Assembly (NCBI GenBank): GCA_948567375.1
Contig: OX419755.1
Location: forward strand, 76,220,931 to 76,284,930
Length of the DNA stretch: 64,000 nt
Direction of reading: 5' to 3'
From: Lunularia cruciata
Lineage: Eukaryota; Streptophyta; Marchantiopsida; Lunulariales; Lunulariaceae
In this document: positions 25,060 to 37,066 of the stretch, one piece after another
Numbering within the stretch: the first letter of the stretch is position 1
Layout of the letters: each line of letters begins with the position of its first letter
Program-made: the position numbers and the translations under genes
Notes under the pieces: model-generated
What the model was told of the DNA's origin: nothing
Seen by the model: the letters and a program-made list of their open reading frames with translations, nothing else
Database searches by the model: none

Positions 25060-26355
25060 CATACTCCTATACTTGATGACCTTCGTTGTTGTAGCTTTCT
25101 TTGCTGCATATCTAGGAGGATAAGCAATATAGATGGGTATAATCACTTCAAACTATATTATGTATGGGATTTGTAACTATAATGTCCGCTACTATCAATC
25201 TTGATCCTCACAACCATATACAAGTTTGTCCTAATGCATACGTGTTGTCAATGCATACCAACTCTCTTCCAAGTTAATTATGCATTCATTTATATTATTA
25301 CAAGCATTTTATTTTTATGGTATTATGGTTTCTTATTCTTTATCCTCCAAAAGAGCAACAAGTCAAAATAAACGTCTACTCTTATACTTGGAGACCTTGG
25401 TTACTCTAGCTTTTCTCAGTGCCTATCTAGAAAGGTGACTAATCCTAGACAGATAAGGATACTTGTAGAGATATATCATGTATTGGATATGACCACAACA
25501 TCCATTACTATCACTTGATCATCATGGACCATATACATTGTTTTAATGCATCATCATGGACCATATACATTGTTTTAATGCATGTTGTAAATATATACCA
25601 ATGCTAAACTGAAGTCTAAACTCTTTTATATAATGATAAAGAGTATAATTTTTTTAATGCCATTGTGAGTACATGTTCTTTGTCCTTCAAAATACAACAA
25701 GTCATATAAATTCCTAATCCTATACTTGGATACCTTGGTTGTTGAAGCTTTGCTCGCTACCCATCTAGGAAGATGAGTAATCTTAGATGGGTATATCATG
25801 TATATAATTTGAAGTAAGTATATCATGTATAGAATTTGAATCATAACATCTTCTACTATCAATTGACCCTCCCAGACCATATATGATGTATCTAACATAT
25901 GTCATGAATGTATACCAACACTACTTCCAATTGATGTATCCACTTTTTCATATTATTATAAACAGTATAATATTTTATGGCATTATGAGTACCTATTCTT
26001 TACCCTCTCAAAGTGCAACAAGTCACATAAACTCTTACTCCTATACATGAAGATCTTGGTTGTTAAAGTTTTTTTCACTACACATCTAGGAAGAGGAGTA
26101 ATGTTAGATGTGTAAGAACCCCTTTCAAAAGGATATCATTTATGGGATTTCTAATCACAATATCCGCTACTATCACTTGATCATTTTGAACCATATACAA
26201 GTTTATTTTTAATGTATATCATTAATCCATATCAGCACTCCTTCCAAATAAAGTATCCACTCTTTTACTATTTGTTACAAACATTATATTTTGATGGCAT
26301 TATGAGTATTTATTCTTTATTCTCTAAAAGAGCAACAACAATAAACCTCTACTAC
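25060..26355 (+). repeat. Four tandem units of about 320 bp
   Basis: Four head-to-tail units start near 25,060, 25,375, 25,713 and 26,033. Each opens with a ctcctatacttgg-like run, has a ctaggaagatgagtaat-like block, then ctactatcacttgatc, then accatatac, and closes with attctttatcctc. Units differ from each other at many positions, so the array is old. The second unit holds a nested exact 32-base duplication (25,521-25,584), which explains its extra length. No coding frame runs through the units. It looks like a small satellite or an amplified piece of a mobile element. Confidence 0.8.
25521..25584. repeat. Nested 32-bp tandem duplication
   Basis: Two adjacent 32-base copies starting atcatggaccatatacattg lie inside the second unit of the larger array, differing only at the last base. 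The other units carry a single copy, so this duplication came after the array formed. Confidence 0.85.
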
Positions 26356-29300
26356 ATCTAATGTAGTATCACCCTCACAAGTGAATGATGAAGGTACACG
26401 TAGGTAGACTAAACTTCATTGTGTGAGTAAGAGAAGTAAAACCAATGCTGACATGTCCAAATGATCATGTACCTATAGATTAAGTGTGGAACTTTGAGGC
26501 AAAATTCATAAGTGAATAATGATAAATGAACCAAACCTAGGTAGAACCTTTCTTTAAAGCAGGTTGTACTAATAGACACCATTGCAAGAGTAAAAGAAAC
26601 AAGAATTATACTATCATGTCTGAGGGATTATATACTAATGCATCAGAGAATGCAAAAGGAAAACTATAATACATGTAGATATGGAAATTAGTCTCAACAT
26701 AATTAAACTATTAGAATACTAACCACATCTGAATCCACATACCCAAATTGAGTATATCAATCAACATAATTGATATACTCAAATGAAATGATCAATAAAG
26801 CATGTATAATCATAAAAATAAACCATGTTGATATGGTTTACAGGCTTCATGTAGAATCCTAAGGGGTACAATTATAATCCTTGTATATTCATTTCATATT
26901 CATCTTATTTCTTGTGAGCTGAAAAATCGATAACACATCATACATGATATATTTTCAGCCACTCTCAATGAAAAATGAAGTCATAGTTAATAAAATAATA
27001 ATTATAATAATACTAATACTGATACAAGATACTCTATCATATATCTGTAAATACCTAGAAAACCACACCTCATTGAAATCCCATTGTATAAATACTAATT
27101 TTAAAAAATTAAAAACTATAAACACTGATTAATCTTTTTTCCACTCTACAAAATTTTTAGAATAAATTAAATTAAATTAAATTAAAATTTAGACCAAATT
27201 TTGAAAACCATAAGATTAAAAACAGAATCACTGTCAATATTCAAGTAATCACTAAAATATGTAAAATTTATAGATATATTCAAATATTTTATAACCTTCA
27301 ATATTTTTCCATAGCCTTAGATTCAAAAGTTACAATTAAAGATTAAATTTATCATCTTATGGGTGACGATAAATGATAAAATTACTCTCGTCTCTTCAAA
27401 TTTAGAGACTAATGAAACTAGTACTAAACAATTTAAAGAATTTATTTGTAATTTTATATAAACTTCTAAATATAAAACTCTTCTCACGTTCCCCTTCTTT
27501 CTTTTCCCTGTCGCCCCTTCTAGTATTGAAGAGAAGGAATGGAACTTCGATTAGACGATGAATGACTCAGTCAGAGGAACATCCAAAACACCATGGAGAG
27601 TCAACAAGCACCAGACAGCTGCCTCCGTTTAAGTGAATCTCAAGTTATGCTCCTTCTCCTTTATCTCATCGATGATCCTCTTTTGGTTTGAAGCAGGAAC
27701 TCCGAATAAACGTATACGGCTACGCTTGTCCTGTCCCCTGACATATTACCAGATCTTGTATACCAGATCTAGAAGAATATTCAGGAATTGTTTTCGTACA
27801 CATGTGCACGTGGATACCGTAAGTTAACTTGCCTTAGTCCTGATAACTAATCAAAGATGACTAATGTGTAAGAAGCATCGGAGGGCGGAAAATATGCAGA
27901 TGAAAGAAATACGAACGTCGAGCGCGGACTACGTGATCAATTATACGTGTCTGAATACTTAATTCATGTGGATGAGTATAGAAGAAAAGGACGCATCATG
28001 GTTGAGCAAAGAATAACGATTACCTCATATGGTGATAGGAACAGGGGGAAACTTAGGAGGCGGCAAAATCTTTTGGAATTCGGGACTGGGGCTGAATGCA
28101 ACACTCACCGTTCACCACGCACTTGGAAATTTATCAGGAGTGTGCTGATGACCTCAAAATAGAACGTGCTTCTGCATTTATTCGTGGGAAAGTGTCCAAT
28201 ATATCTAGAAATGTTATTTCACATATAATATCTCCTTAAACATGCAAAAACAAGTAATGAGAATGGTTTCCAAGAGAGATGATATAGTAAATGCTAGAGA
28301 TCGTCATTTGATTGGTCGGTAGATGGTATAAACGTCCCGTTATAAACCTATTATATTAGCATATTTCCATGTCCTTGCAACTTATCACTCAAGCTCTAAT
28401 AATGGGTATCCAACGTAGTTAGAACAACTCCACGCATATTTTGCATCTAAGTTATCTGTTAGGTTATTGAAGTAGTATCTATATTACTCTAGTAATTTAC
28501 TAGGCCAAGTCATATCATCATTAAAATTTGATATTAATGTTATAGTCGTTAACCAAGTGTGCTAAGTCTCCTATTTCTAAAAGCACAAGTAAGAAGCATT
28601 TTTCTGTAATAAAAAGCTATTTTCAAACTTGGTTTATAGGAAGTTGTCTCCTCAAAATAGACAATTTTGAATTCCATGGGTTATAATGTAACTCCACTAA
28701 CAAGAACATCATAAGACTCAACTAGTATTGTAATGGTATGAGCTTTCATCATTAACTTATCAAATGAACAATTAGTTTGAACTTGGACATGAGCTCCTCA
28801 TGAATCATATATTAGGTAGATCTACCTCCAAAACAAAGTTGTATTTGAAATGAAATTTATGAAAATTGGCCATACATACCACAAGACTAAGTATTATAAC
28901 CTACAATAATATTTAGTGCTAAGCACTAGAGTTTCACAAGAATCTTAGTGGTTTTTAGAATTTTCTTATAGGTCAATGAAATTGAAGACGTTACTCTTAT
29001 TATAGAATTAGACAACACAAGGATTAAACCTAGTAATTTAAATGCAATTCTCATTGGTAATTCCTCCAATCTAGCAATTATTTTTTTGTCACAAGCCATA
29101 GGTAGTAATATGGATCTTAGACTTACCAACTTGCAAACTCACCATCTTCATTAAGAGCAGTAACTATACTACCTCTACTCTCACAAAATGTGATAGCAAA
29201 TCAGAGGTAAAAGTTAGATCAGTTCTTCATTTTAACATGTCCATGGTTGAGATCAAAGGAAATAACATAATACATCAAGCCAGCTCCAATGTTTTAGAAT

Positions 29301-30600
29301 ATATATCTAGCTAATCACATAAATAGCTAATCACAATGTAGTCTATCTTCCCTAATATCTCTATCTAGCTTACATGTATCGTTTGTAGAAAGTCCAAAAA
29401 CTAAGGAATAGATCTAGAGTCCCTTAAAGAAGTGTGAAGGATCAGAGAAGCCTAAATTTTCTACCTACATCTCTTATTTTTGGATCTAACTTCATCAATG
29501 TTCCTCTAGGCTTCAAAGCACATATTGTCATCTTAGCCTTAGTCATTTGGGTTAATCATCCGGTACACTCATCTGCTTATGAACTCAAGGATATCTTTCT
29601 AAAAAATAAGAGATAAAAGTGTCAATGCTTAAATCTGATCTCCTTTTAGCTATGGTCATAAACCAAACTCTTCTCAAGCTGCTCTATACATATAGTCATT
29701 GTAGTATGAGAAGCAAGAATATGTATTTGGTTGTTAACAAGGGTGTATCTTCTAATATCATCGTTATGGCCTGTCTTTTTGCTATAATACCTCTATTATA
29801 TTGCTATCTCCATCATAGCAAAGAGCTCAAAAGAAAAGAATTGAAGAAATTCAACAGGGAAGAATTGAACTCCCAAAGACTCAAACTCCACAAATACTCC
29901 TATATTAGAGATAAAAAAGCACTTTACACTAGTACTGCAAATGATGCAAATAGCCACTAATGAATTAGATCCACTAAGAATATTCTTGCTAATTACAAAA
30001 ACTTGATTGCTAGATTAATTGCAATTGCATCGTAGCAAATAATACATAACAAACAACCAGATAAGAATACTTCAATAAACCTAATAATTTCCCTTAGCAT
30101 CTTTAAAGTTTAATTTGAGTGATTTCTGTGGTTAATAGTACGGCAAACCTCTACACTTAAAAATTTTGAGAGCTTATTTTATATTATATTAGATAAGGTA
30201 AATCAGATGAGTTTTTCAAAAATGACATGAAAGTTGAGTTTTAGTAATAAAGTTTTTAAATTGAATAACTCATAAAATTTAATAAATAAATTCTTCTGGT
30301 TTCTCATATCCAAAATAATACTGATCTCTTATGCAAGGTAAGTTGGTTCGCTGAATTACTAGATGTCCATAGATCAGTGATTTTCATTTTTCAAAGTATC
30401 TTGTTCCATTGGATTAGTTATTATTGATAATAGAAGGAAATATGGAATAACAGAATTACTCTCGTTAAATTTTGAAACTGAATAGTATAGATATGCTTAT
30501 TTGTGGATTAAAATTCCAAGAGAAAATGATCTGAAGGATTGAAAAACATCTTTTTTCTACAACAATATTGCAACTTTTAAATTTAGAACGCTTATGTCCT
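26356..30600. other. AT-rich DNA, no gene recognised
   Basis: The stretch is mostly AT-rich with a slightly GC-richer island at about 27.5-28.2 kb. The longest open stretch is 113 codons (29,619-29,960), lysine-rich and without recognisable motifs. I see no mobile-element hallmark. Confidence 0.35.
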
Positions 30601-33600
30601 ATTACACGCAAATCCGTGTTGCAGGCACAAGTAACATATTTTCACTTCTTGTGCATTTTGTTCTTGTGCTTGTTGTTCACTTCTTATGCTTCTTGTTATT
30701 TCAAACTCTTGATTGACTCAATGTTTTAGAGTGCAATTAAGGCTTAACAATCAGCTGCTTACATTTATCCACTTTAATGATTCTACAAGTTGCGGATGGA
30801 GGCTTGTCTTAGGTAAAGTCATCGTCAATGCTTGACATTACCTAACTATGCAGCAAAGAGTAGAATCTACCGAACCGTCACTTCAATATATTACAAAATA
30901 CAGTTTCTCTTAGTAAAGAGTTAAGCATTCTGAAAGCTTAGCTTGTGAGCTTATGCAGATTTTCAAGGTTTCGCTTTTGAAACTCAATTAGAAGGTAAAG
31001 AAGATATATATATGTAGGAGATTGTATTACCGTTCAAAATAAACTCGTATTCAGGCGTATATGGTACGCCTTCTACGGACTTACAGTAGAAGAAACCATA
31101 CCATGCGCGTCAGTCCAGCATTAAGACCAGGAACAAATACAAGGTTAACATGATGAACCTAGAGATTATTCATATAACCCTTTAATAAGAGATAGTCTCT
31201 TATTCGAAATGCAAGAGATACTACTATAAACGTCCGAAGGGACTCCAGATCCAATATGAACATGATACGTAGGAAGAGATCAATTTAAGTCGGGTTGAAC
31301 TAACCATAAACTAAATATAAATATTTTGGTTATACAGCAATACAAACTTATTAAGCTGTGGAAACTGTTTACGCCGATCTTAACGTCAAGAATCACAATG
31401 TTATCAAGATTAGTCATTCAAATTCTTAATGAGGTGATATGAAACTCCTATCATCATTCTTTTATGGGGTACGACTCCCACACTGATGAACCTAGCTGAA
31501 GAAACAAGCAACCAGCAAGTCAACAACCATTGTTTCTGAATCGCAACATCTACTTACGACGTAGATAAACGAATAACCAAAGCGGCCCCTGAGTAAACTT
31601 TTGCCATGCTTTCCCTCGTTAATCTTTCCCTACTAACCCAAGTTCTGAAATATATGAACATATGTAAAGAGACGGAAAACAGAGTAGGCTTTTCAGGAGA
31701 TTATCATCTGTCCATGTCAATATCACATGTGTCAAACGACTATCGTCAGGACAGGGAGCACAAACGTGGGTTCTTAGGGATTAGTTTCCATACGAAACGA
31801 CATGTGAATTCCAGCCTCTCAAGCACTCATAAGTATGCAGTCATCCACTTTGACTTTCCGCGTATACCTGCATGTACATTCTTTTTAATAAGTTGCAGTC
31901 CAATCCTGTCACCAAAAGAGAACGCAGATATCTCGTACTACGAAACGTATGGTTACTTATTCAGAAGATAAGAGGTTACATTCTGTCCTAACATGTGGCG
32001 AAAACAAATCTTCGATAATCCGGTTTTAGGAGTATCCGTCGATGCTTCCAAACTTTCGTTATAAACTGCAAGTTCTTGCAAGCACTCGATTAAGCAAGCT
32101 TCTTGTCTCCCAAAAGTGATTTCCGGCGGGCACCAACCACTTTAAACTAGTACTTACGTTCTATATTCATGTTTTTAAAAGGAGATATCCGTCGCATTTG
32201 CAAATAATTTTTGCCGTCCATGTTCTTGGATTCATGGACTGAATTCTCATATGCCCGGAAAGGTATACTCCGTCACATTGACTATGTTTGCCTGAAACTG
32301 TTCAATTTAAACCCGACCAGTGCTTTTGGCCTTGCACCCATGCTCATGCATGCAGACTTCCAATTGGTGATGTGTGTCTACGTGTATGTGTTTGCTCTTT
32401 GGATTACTTATACTGTGCGTAATCTGATTTAGTAGCGTAAACTGCATTAAGGGAAAGAAAATTTCTGCGAGTGCTTGGGAAAAGTTCACCTCCCAAAAGG
32501 TGATTCGTAGAGGGAAATCAACATTGTCAACAAGTCTTACGAGTTTTAGACCGGTATGCACACGTTTCATTCGTAGGATTCGTTCAGGTTTACCAAGAGA
32601 CACCACCCATGTGTAAGCCATAAAAGAAAACCTATGAACAACCGATAGTCACCAGGAAAGCGTGTGGAGGCAGAGAGAACAGAGCGTGGGCGACATGTCC
32701 CGCATCCACATTGTGAGAGAGCGCAGAGAAATTCTAAAGTGAGAGACAGTGTAATGACTGCTATTTCTGGTGCGTTAGGAGGCAGCAGTACGGAGAAAGC
32801 CGCGTCTATTCCCGACACGCGCTGTGCCGGCACTGGCGGAAGGGGGTGGATACGGGAAACTCCAAGAGCGACTATGACATCAGCACACGGTGTAGATGGA
32901 TGCAGTTTGCTGCAGTTTGGCCGAGGGACGACGTAGAGCACGTATCGTTTGCCGAGGTCCCTCGACTACAGTAGAGAGAAGAAGATGAGAGGAGCCCAAC
33001 GGCAGTGTCGAACAAACAGGGGAATATCTAACGACAGTCAGAACAGTAGAGCATAGGGAGTGGCAAATTCTAGAACTTATCCGACTTGAGAACCATAGAG
33101 GAGCATCTGGGCACGGTGATAGCTATCCAAGGTACTTAGATTACTGCGTTGCTGTTCGCCAAGAAGGCGAGCCTGCGAAGGGAGAGGAAGGGGCCTACAC
33201 TTTCTTTTCTGATACCCTTTACTGACTACGCCAGCACATGGAAAACACCAAACATTTGATACTCTGTTCTGGGTTGAATACTCCCATAAATTCTAATATC
33301 ATAAGAGCTTGTTCATAAGAACCACCACGAATTTGACTGACTACTATTCGAACTTCGAACGGAGACTGCGTCAATTCTTTTAACGTACGAGTACGAAGAC
33401 ATTTACATACGCGGTGCCGAGTTCAGAATAGAACCATCTACTCCAAAATGGCAACAACCCCTCTCCGGGAACTCTTGAGGGCGATAGGAGAAGAGAAAGA
33501 GACGAGGACGTGAGGGAATTACTCACTTCTAAGTGTATATTACATTAAGATTATGGGTAAATAGACACTTCTTTTCATTTATCAGTTTTGGTGCGGGAGA
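30601..33600. other. Low-copy DNA with a GC-rich island
   Basis: Base composition is more balanced than in the flanks and peaks at about 32,640-33,200, where CpG dinucleotides are frequent by eye. Open frames of 90-124 codons exist there on both strands, as GC-rich DNA allows, but none shows a domain or a splice chain. It could be a promoter or 5' end of an undetected gene. Confidence 0.3.
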
Positions 33601-36430
33601 ATTTCTCAACTACACAATTGGTATGCATTAGTTAGAGTTTAATAAATAGTCCTGTTTATCTTTCAACTTTAATATTTAAATAAAAGACTGTGGAGAATTT
33701 GGCAGAAAATGTTATGTGCTTCTTTATAGTTTTGAGTGATTAGTTTAGTACGAGATTAGTGATTAATCAATTTTTTTCTAAACTCAAATTTTTTACATAA
33801 ATTTTAAAGGAAAATAATAAACTAAAATAGAAGTTATAAATATTTATAATTTTTGAAAGTTAAACCTTTACATATGTGAAATATGTAAAGGTTATGGGTA
33901 AACTAATATGACTGGGTTATAATTTTTCAAGTAGGAGAAACAAGATCGTCCCATGTTCTATGAACAAGTATCTTTTTTTTTTTTTTTATTCTAGCTATGT
34001 CTTTACTTCTCATTTGATTATGCTTAGAGGGGAAAATACACAATGTCAAATGTGTCATTAACTCTTTATTTTATATCCTCAAAGAAACATGATGGAAGAA
34101 TTATATATAAGAATTATGATTATACCACTTAAGTTCTCTTGTCAGGTACGTGACTATATCTGTATTGTTGACATTTGGGATTTTTTAAGCTTCATTGATC
34201 CCCTTGTTTACCATCTTGGATTTACCATTCAAGAATTAAGTCACTAGAGTGATGAGCATCCCAAGCAGATTATATTATAGGGCTACTTGAGATTAATTTT
34301 CCATGTCCACACTTATTCCATAGGCTTCATTGTGCACTCCATGATTAGTCAAATAAGCCTCTTACTCATTGTGCAATTGATTGGTGCATGTTGCTTGTAT
34401 TGGTTAACATGGTTTTATTTCTTTTACTCTCCTGATGGTATTTTTCTAGTTATATTAAAGGGATGTTTAGAGTGGTGACTATTAATATTGTATATTTTGA
34501 GCTAGAGTACTATTTCATCAAAGAAGTCCATTTGGATTATATGTAGAAAATAATTATCAACATACTATAGATTCCACTTAATTACCATTACCATAGTTAA
34601 GACCTTGACTCAAGCTAAAGAGTATAATAAAGTGATAGTTGTTATAAAAATTACTTTACTAATGCTCCAAGGGCAGATATCTTTGGGAGATTGATGAATC
34701 CTTGGTAATTTTTGTACTTTAGTAAGATCCTTTTATGGTTCTACTTCTTTTATCTACTACCAACACAGCTTTGCACAAGAAGTAGTAACTATTCTTGAAT
34801 TAGTTGTTGTTACATGATGTAGAGATCCTTAGGAGGACCTCTATTTGCCTTCGCGTATGTTTTTATCTCTTTGTCTATTACTTTGGCCATGCAAGATTGT
34901 ATCTTTCATCCTTTACTGACTATACATACATGGTGTGTTATGTTGACTATGTTAGGTTGACCTTAAGTACTTGATTACCAGGCTTTATCTTGTAAACTTG
35001 AGAGTCAATGTGTCAAAATGTAGTGCATGGTTTCCTTTGAGTGTTTTTCCTCATCTCTAGCTCATAGAGTGGTTTATTACATTTATAAATGATTTTTGTA
35101 TACTTGGTGTGCTAGTAAGGTCCAAGGATTTTTCATATACTTTTTAGATGTTTTACACCTTCCTCTACTAGAGGATCTGTAGGTGTTATTTGATATATTT
35201 TCTCTAGTTTTGCAAGTGGAGCAAGCTACTTCTTTATATGATTCTTCCTCATCTGATCTTCCTATCACGTTTGAAAGCCTTTGATAGGAGGAAACATGTG
35301 AGTCTTTCGTGATATATTTGGATAAGGGATTTGTTAGTATATGAGAAGTAACTTAATGTATTGACAAGCCTATCTAATGACTTTATGTGGAGTGGTTTTC
35401 CTACTATCTATGGCGGTAAAAATATTTATAGTATTCTTGGCTTATTGTGCACTCCATTTTTTGGTTGCTAAGAGTACAATCTTTCTTTAAGATATATGTA
35501 ATGGAGGTGGAGGAGTATCTTTTTCTTTATGTACTATTGTGGTAGATAAGTGATAATTTGTCTCTCAATGCACAAGATGATGTTTCATCCTTTACATAGT
35601 TTTCTTTTAATTGGATCTGAGGTTTTTAGTCTCCTTAATAAACTAGTGATTTCAATAAGCTCTAGTTTTCTTCTTTTTTTACATATTAAATTAATTTTTT
35701 ACCACACCTTTTCTTTTGCTATGACAAAGGTGCAACCCTTGGGGATCTTGACCTTATATTATGGCATTTTGACTTGTAGTAACTACTCATCAAATAGAAT
35801 GAGGTTCCTCTTGAGTTTTATCCACTTGGTTGCATCTTTTTTCACTCACTTTTGAATGTGGTATTACCTTAGATGCAGTAGAATCTATATAAATTTTTGC
35901 TCCACTTTTTTATAGCTATAAGGTTCCACCTGTTTGCATTTTCATTATGTGGTATTATCTTAGATGCAATAGAGTTCTATATGAGTTGTTGCTCTTCTGG
36001 ACTATAAAAGAATACCTCTCTATAATACCTAGAGGATTTAAGATGAGAGAGTGAATACTTTGTTTAGAATTATTTTTGGTGTGCATTGCCAACAACACAT
36101 AGGGTACATTTGTCTATGGTCCAAGACTATCAATGATTTTTTCATCGATGTTGCAATGCAGTTCTAGAGGGAGCAATAACTTAACCCATCCTCTTGGATA
36201 GGTGGTGAGTAGAGAAGTCAATAGGTCGCCAAGTATAGTAGTATGCAACAAGGACACCTCTTTTATCATTTTACCTTAATCGATATCGATACTGCGTTCA
36301 ACAAGTTTGTAAAGATGAAGAAAAGTATCATTTCCACTTTCCTTTTTTAATAGCTTACTCTAGATAGTTTATATTCATTGCTCTGCATATAACATGATTT
36401 ACTCTTGCTTGAGTGTATGTAAACCATTTA
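33601..36430. other. AT-rich DNA, no gene recognised
   Basis: The segment is T-rich on the plus strand, with one long T run near 33,971-33,987. I found no copia, gypsy or LINE hallmarks on either strand, although its texture resembles decayed element DNA. Confidence 0.35.
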
Positions 36431-36901
36431 ACTTAAATCACTTTCACATTCGAAGTGGTAAGCCAGAATTCTGGTTCCATTGTTATTAGGAACTTAGCCC
36501 CATTTCCTTTCTAAGTTTTATCCTTTTCTCCCCATCCTTCTTGTTATCGTACTTGTTTAGCGTTTCCTCCCCGAGTGGATGACGAACATATTTACTTGCC
36601 AACGGGAAGAATCATTTCCTTTTGCAAGTGCAAGGGAGGTTTTACTCATAGACTACTCGCACAGCCACTGGTCCAAAAACATTGGTGCCAAACCACCCAG
36701 GGCCCAGTTTTCTGCGGTTCCGATTTCGGTCTGACAAATGAATGCCCGCTACGGATTACAGTATTCCGCTACAAAGTACAAACTAGTCACTGGTCGGTGG
36801 TAAACAGGATTCAACTCAAGTTCAATGACCTTCCTTAAGGCCGGTGGTAGGCCTACGAGGTTTTCTAATTTGCTTGATCCGCTCGTCACTCCTGAGCGAT
36901 C

Positions 36902-37066
36902 TTCTATTTAGACATGAAGCTGATCAAGCTTTCTGCGCATTCCTGCAGCTGGCTTTCGGCAACCAATCACCACTACTGCACGCATCTTCGCCTTACTTCT
37001 CCCTTGCTCTTTCTTTGATTCTACCCCTCCTACACTCACTTACACGCTTACAGCCTTGCACTGGCC
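36902..37066 (+). promoter_or_regulatory. Putative core promoter and 5' leader of the peptide-precursor gene
   Basis: There is no canonical TATA box close to the start codon. A weak TATTTAG lies at about 36,905 and a CCAAT box at 36,963-36,967. A strongly pyrimidine-rich patch runs from about 36,988 to 37,035 (cttacttctcccttgctctt and on), as in plant TATA-less or Y-patch promoters. The start codon context gccATGg has G at -3 and G at +4, favourable in plants. The transcription start itself is not visible. Confidence 0.35.

Noticed and set aside
25060-26355. CRISPR-like repetition
   Set aside because: Units are about 320 bases, diverged and without spacers; setting is a plant genome.
29619-29960. 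113-codon plus-strand open frame
   Set aside because: Lysine-rich AT-driven composition, no motif, and set in decayed AT-rich DNA.
31606-31971. 121-codon plus-strand open frame
   Set aside because: No recognisable motif, signal peptide or homology by eye; length is possible by chance.
36575-36838. 87-codon frame upstream of the peptide gene as a possible extra exon
   Set aside because: No donor-acceptor link to exon 1, which already starts with a signal peptide in a good start context.
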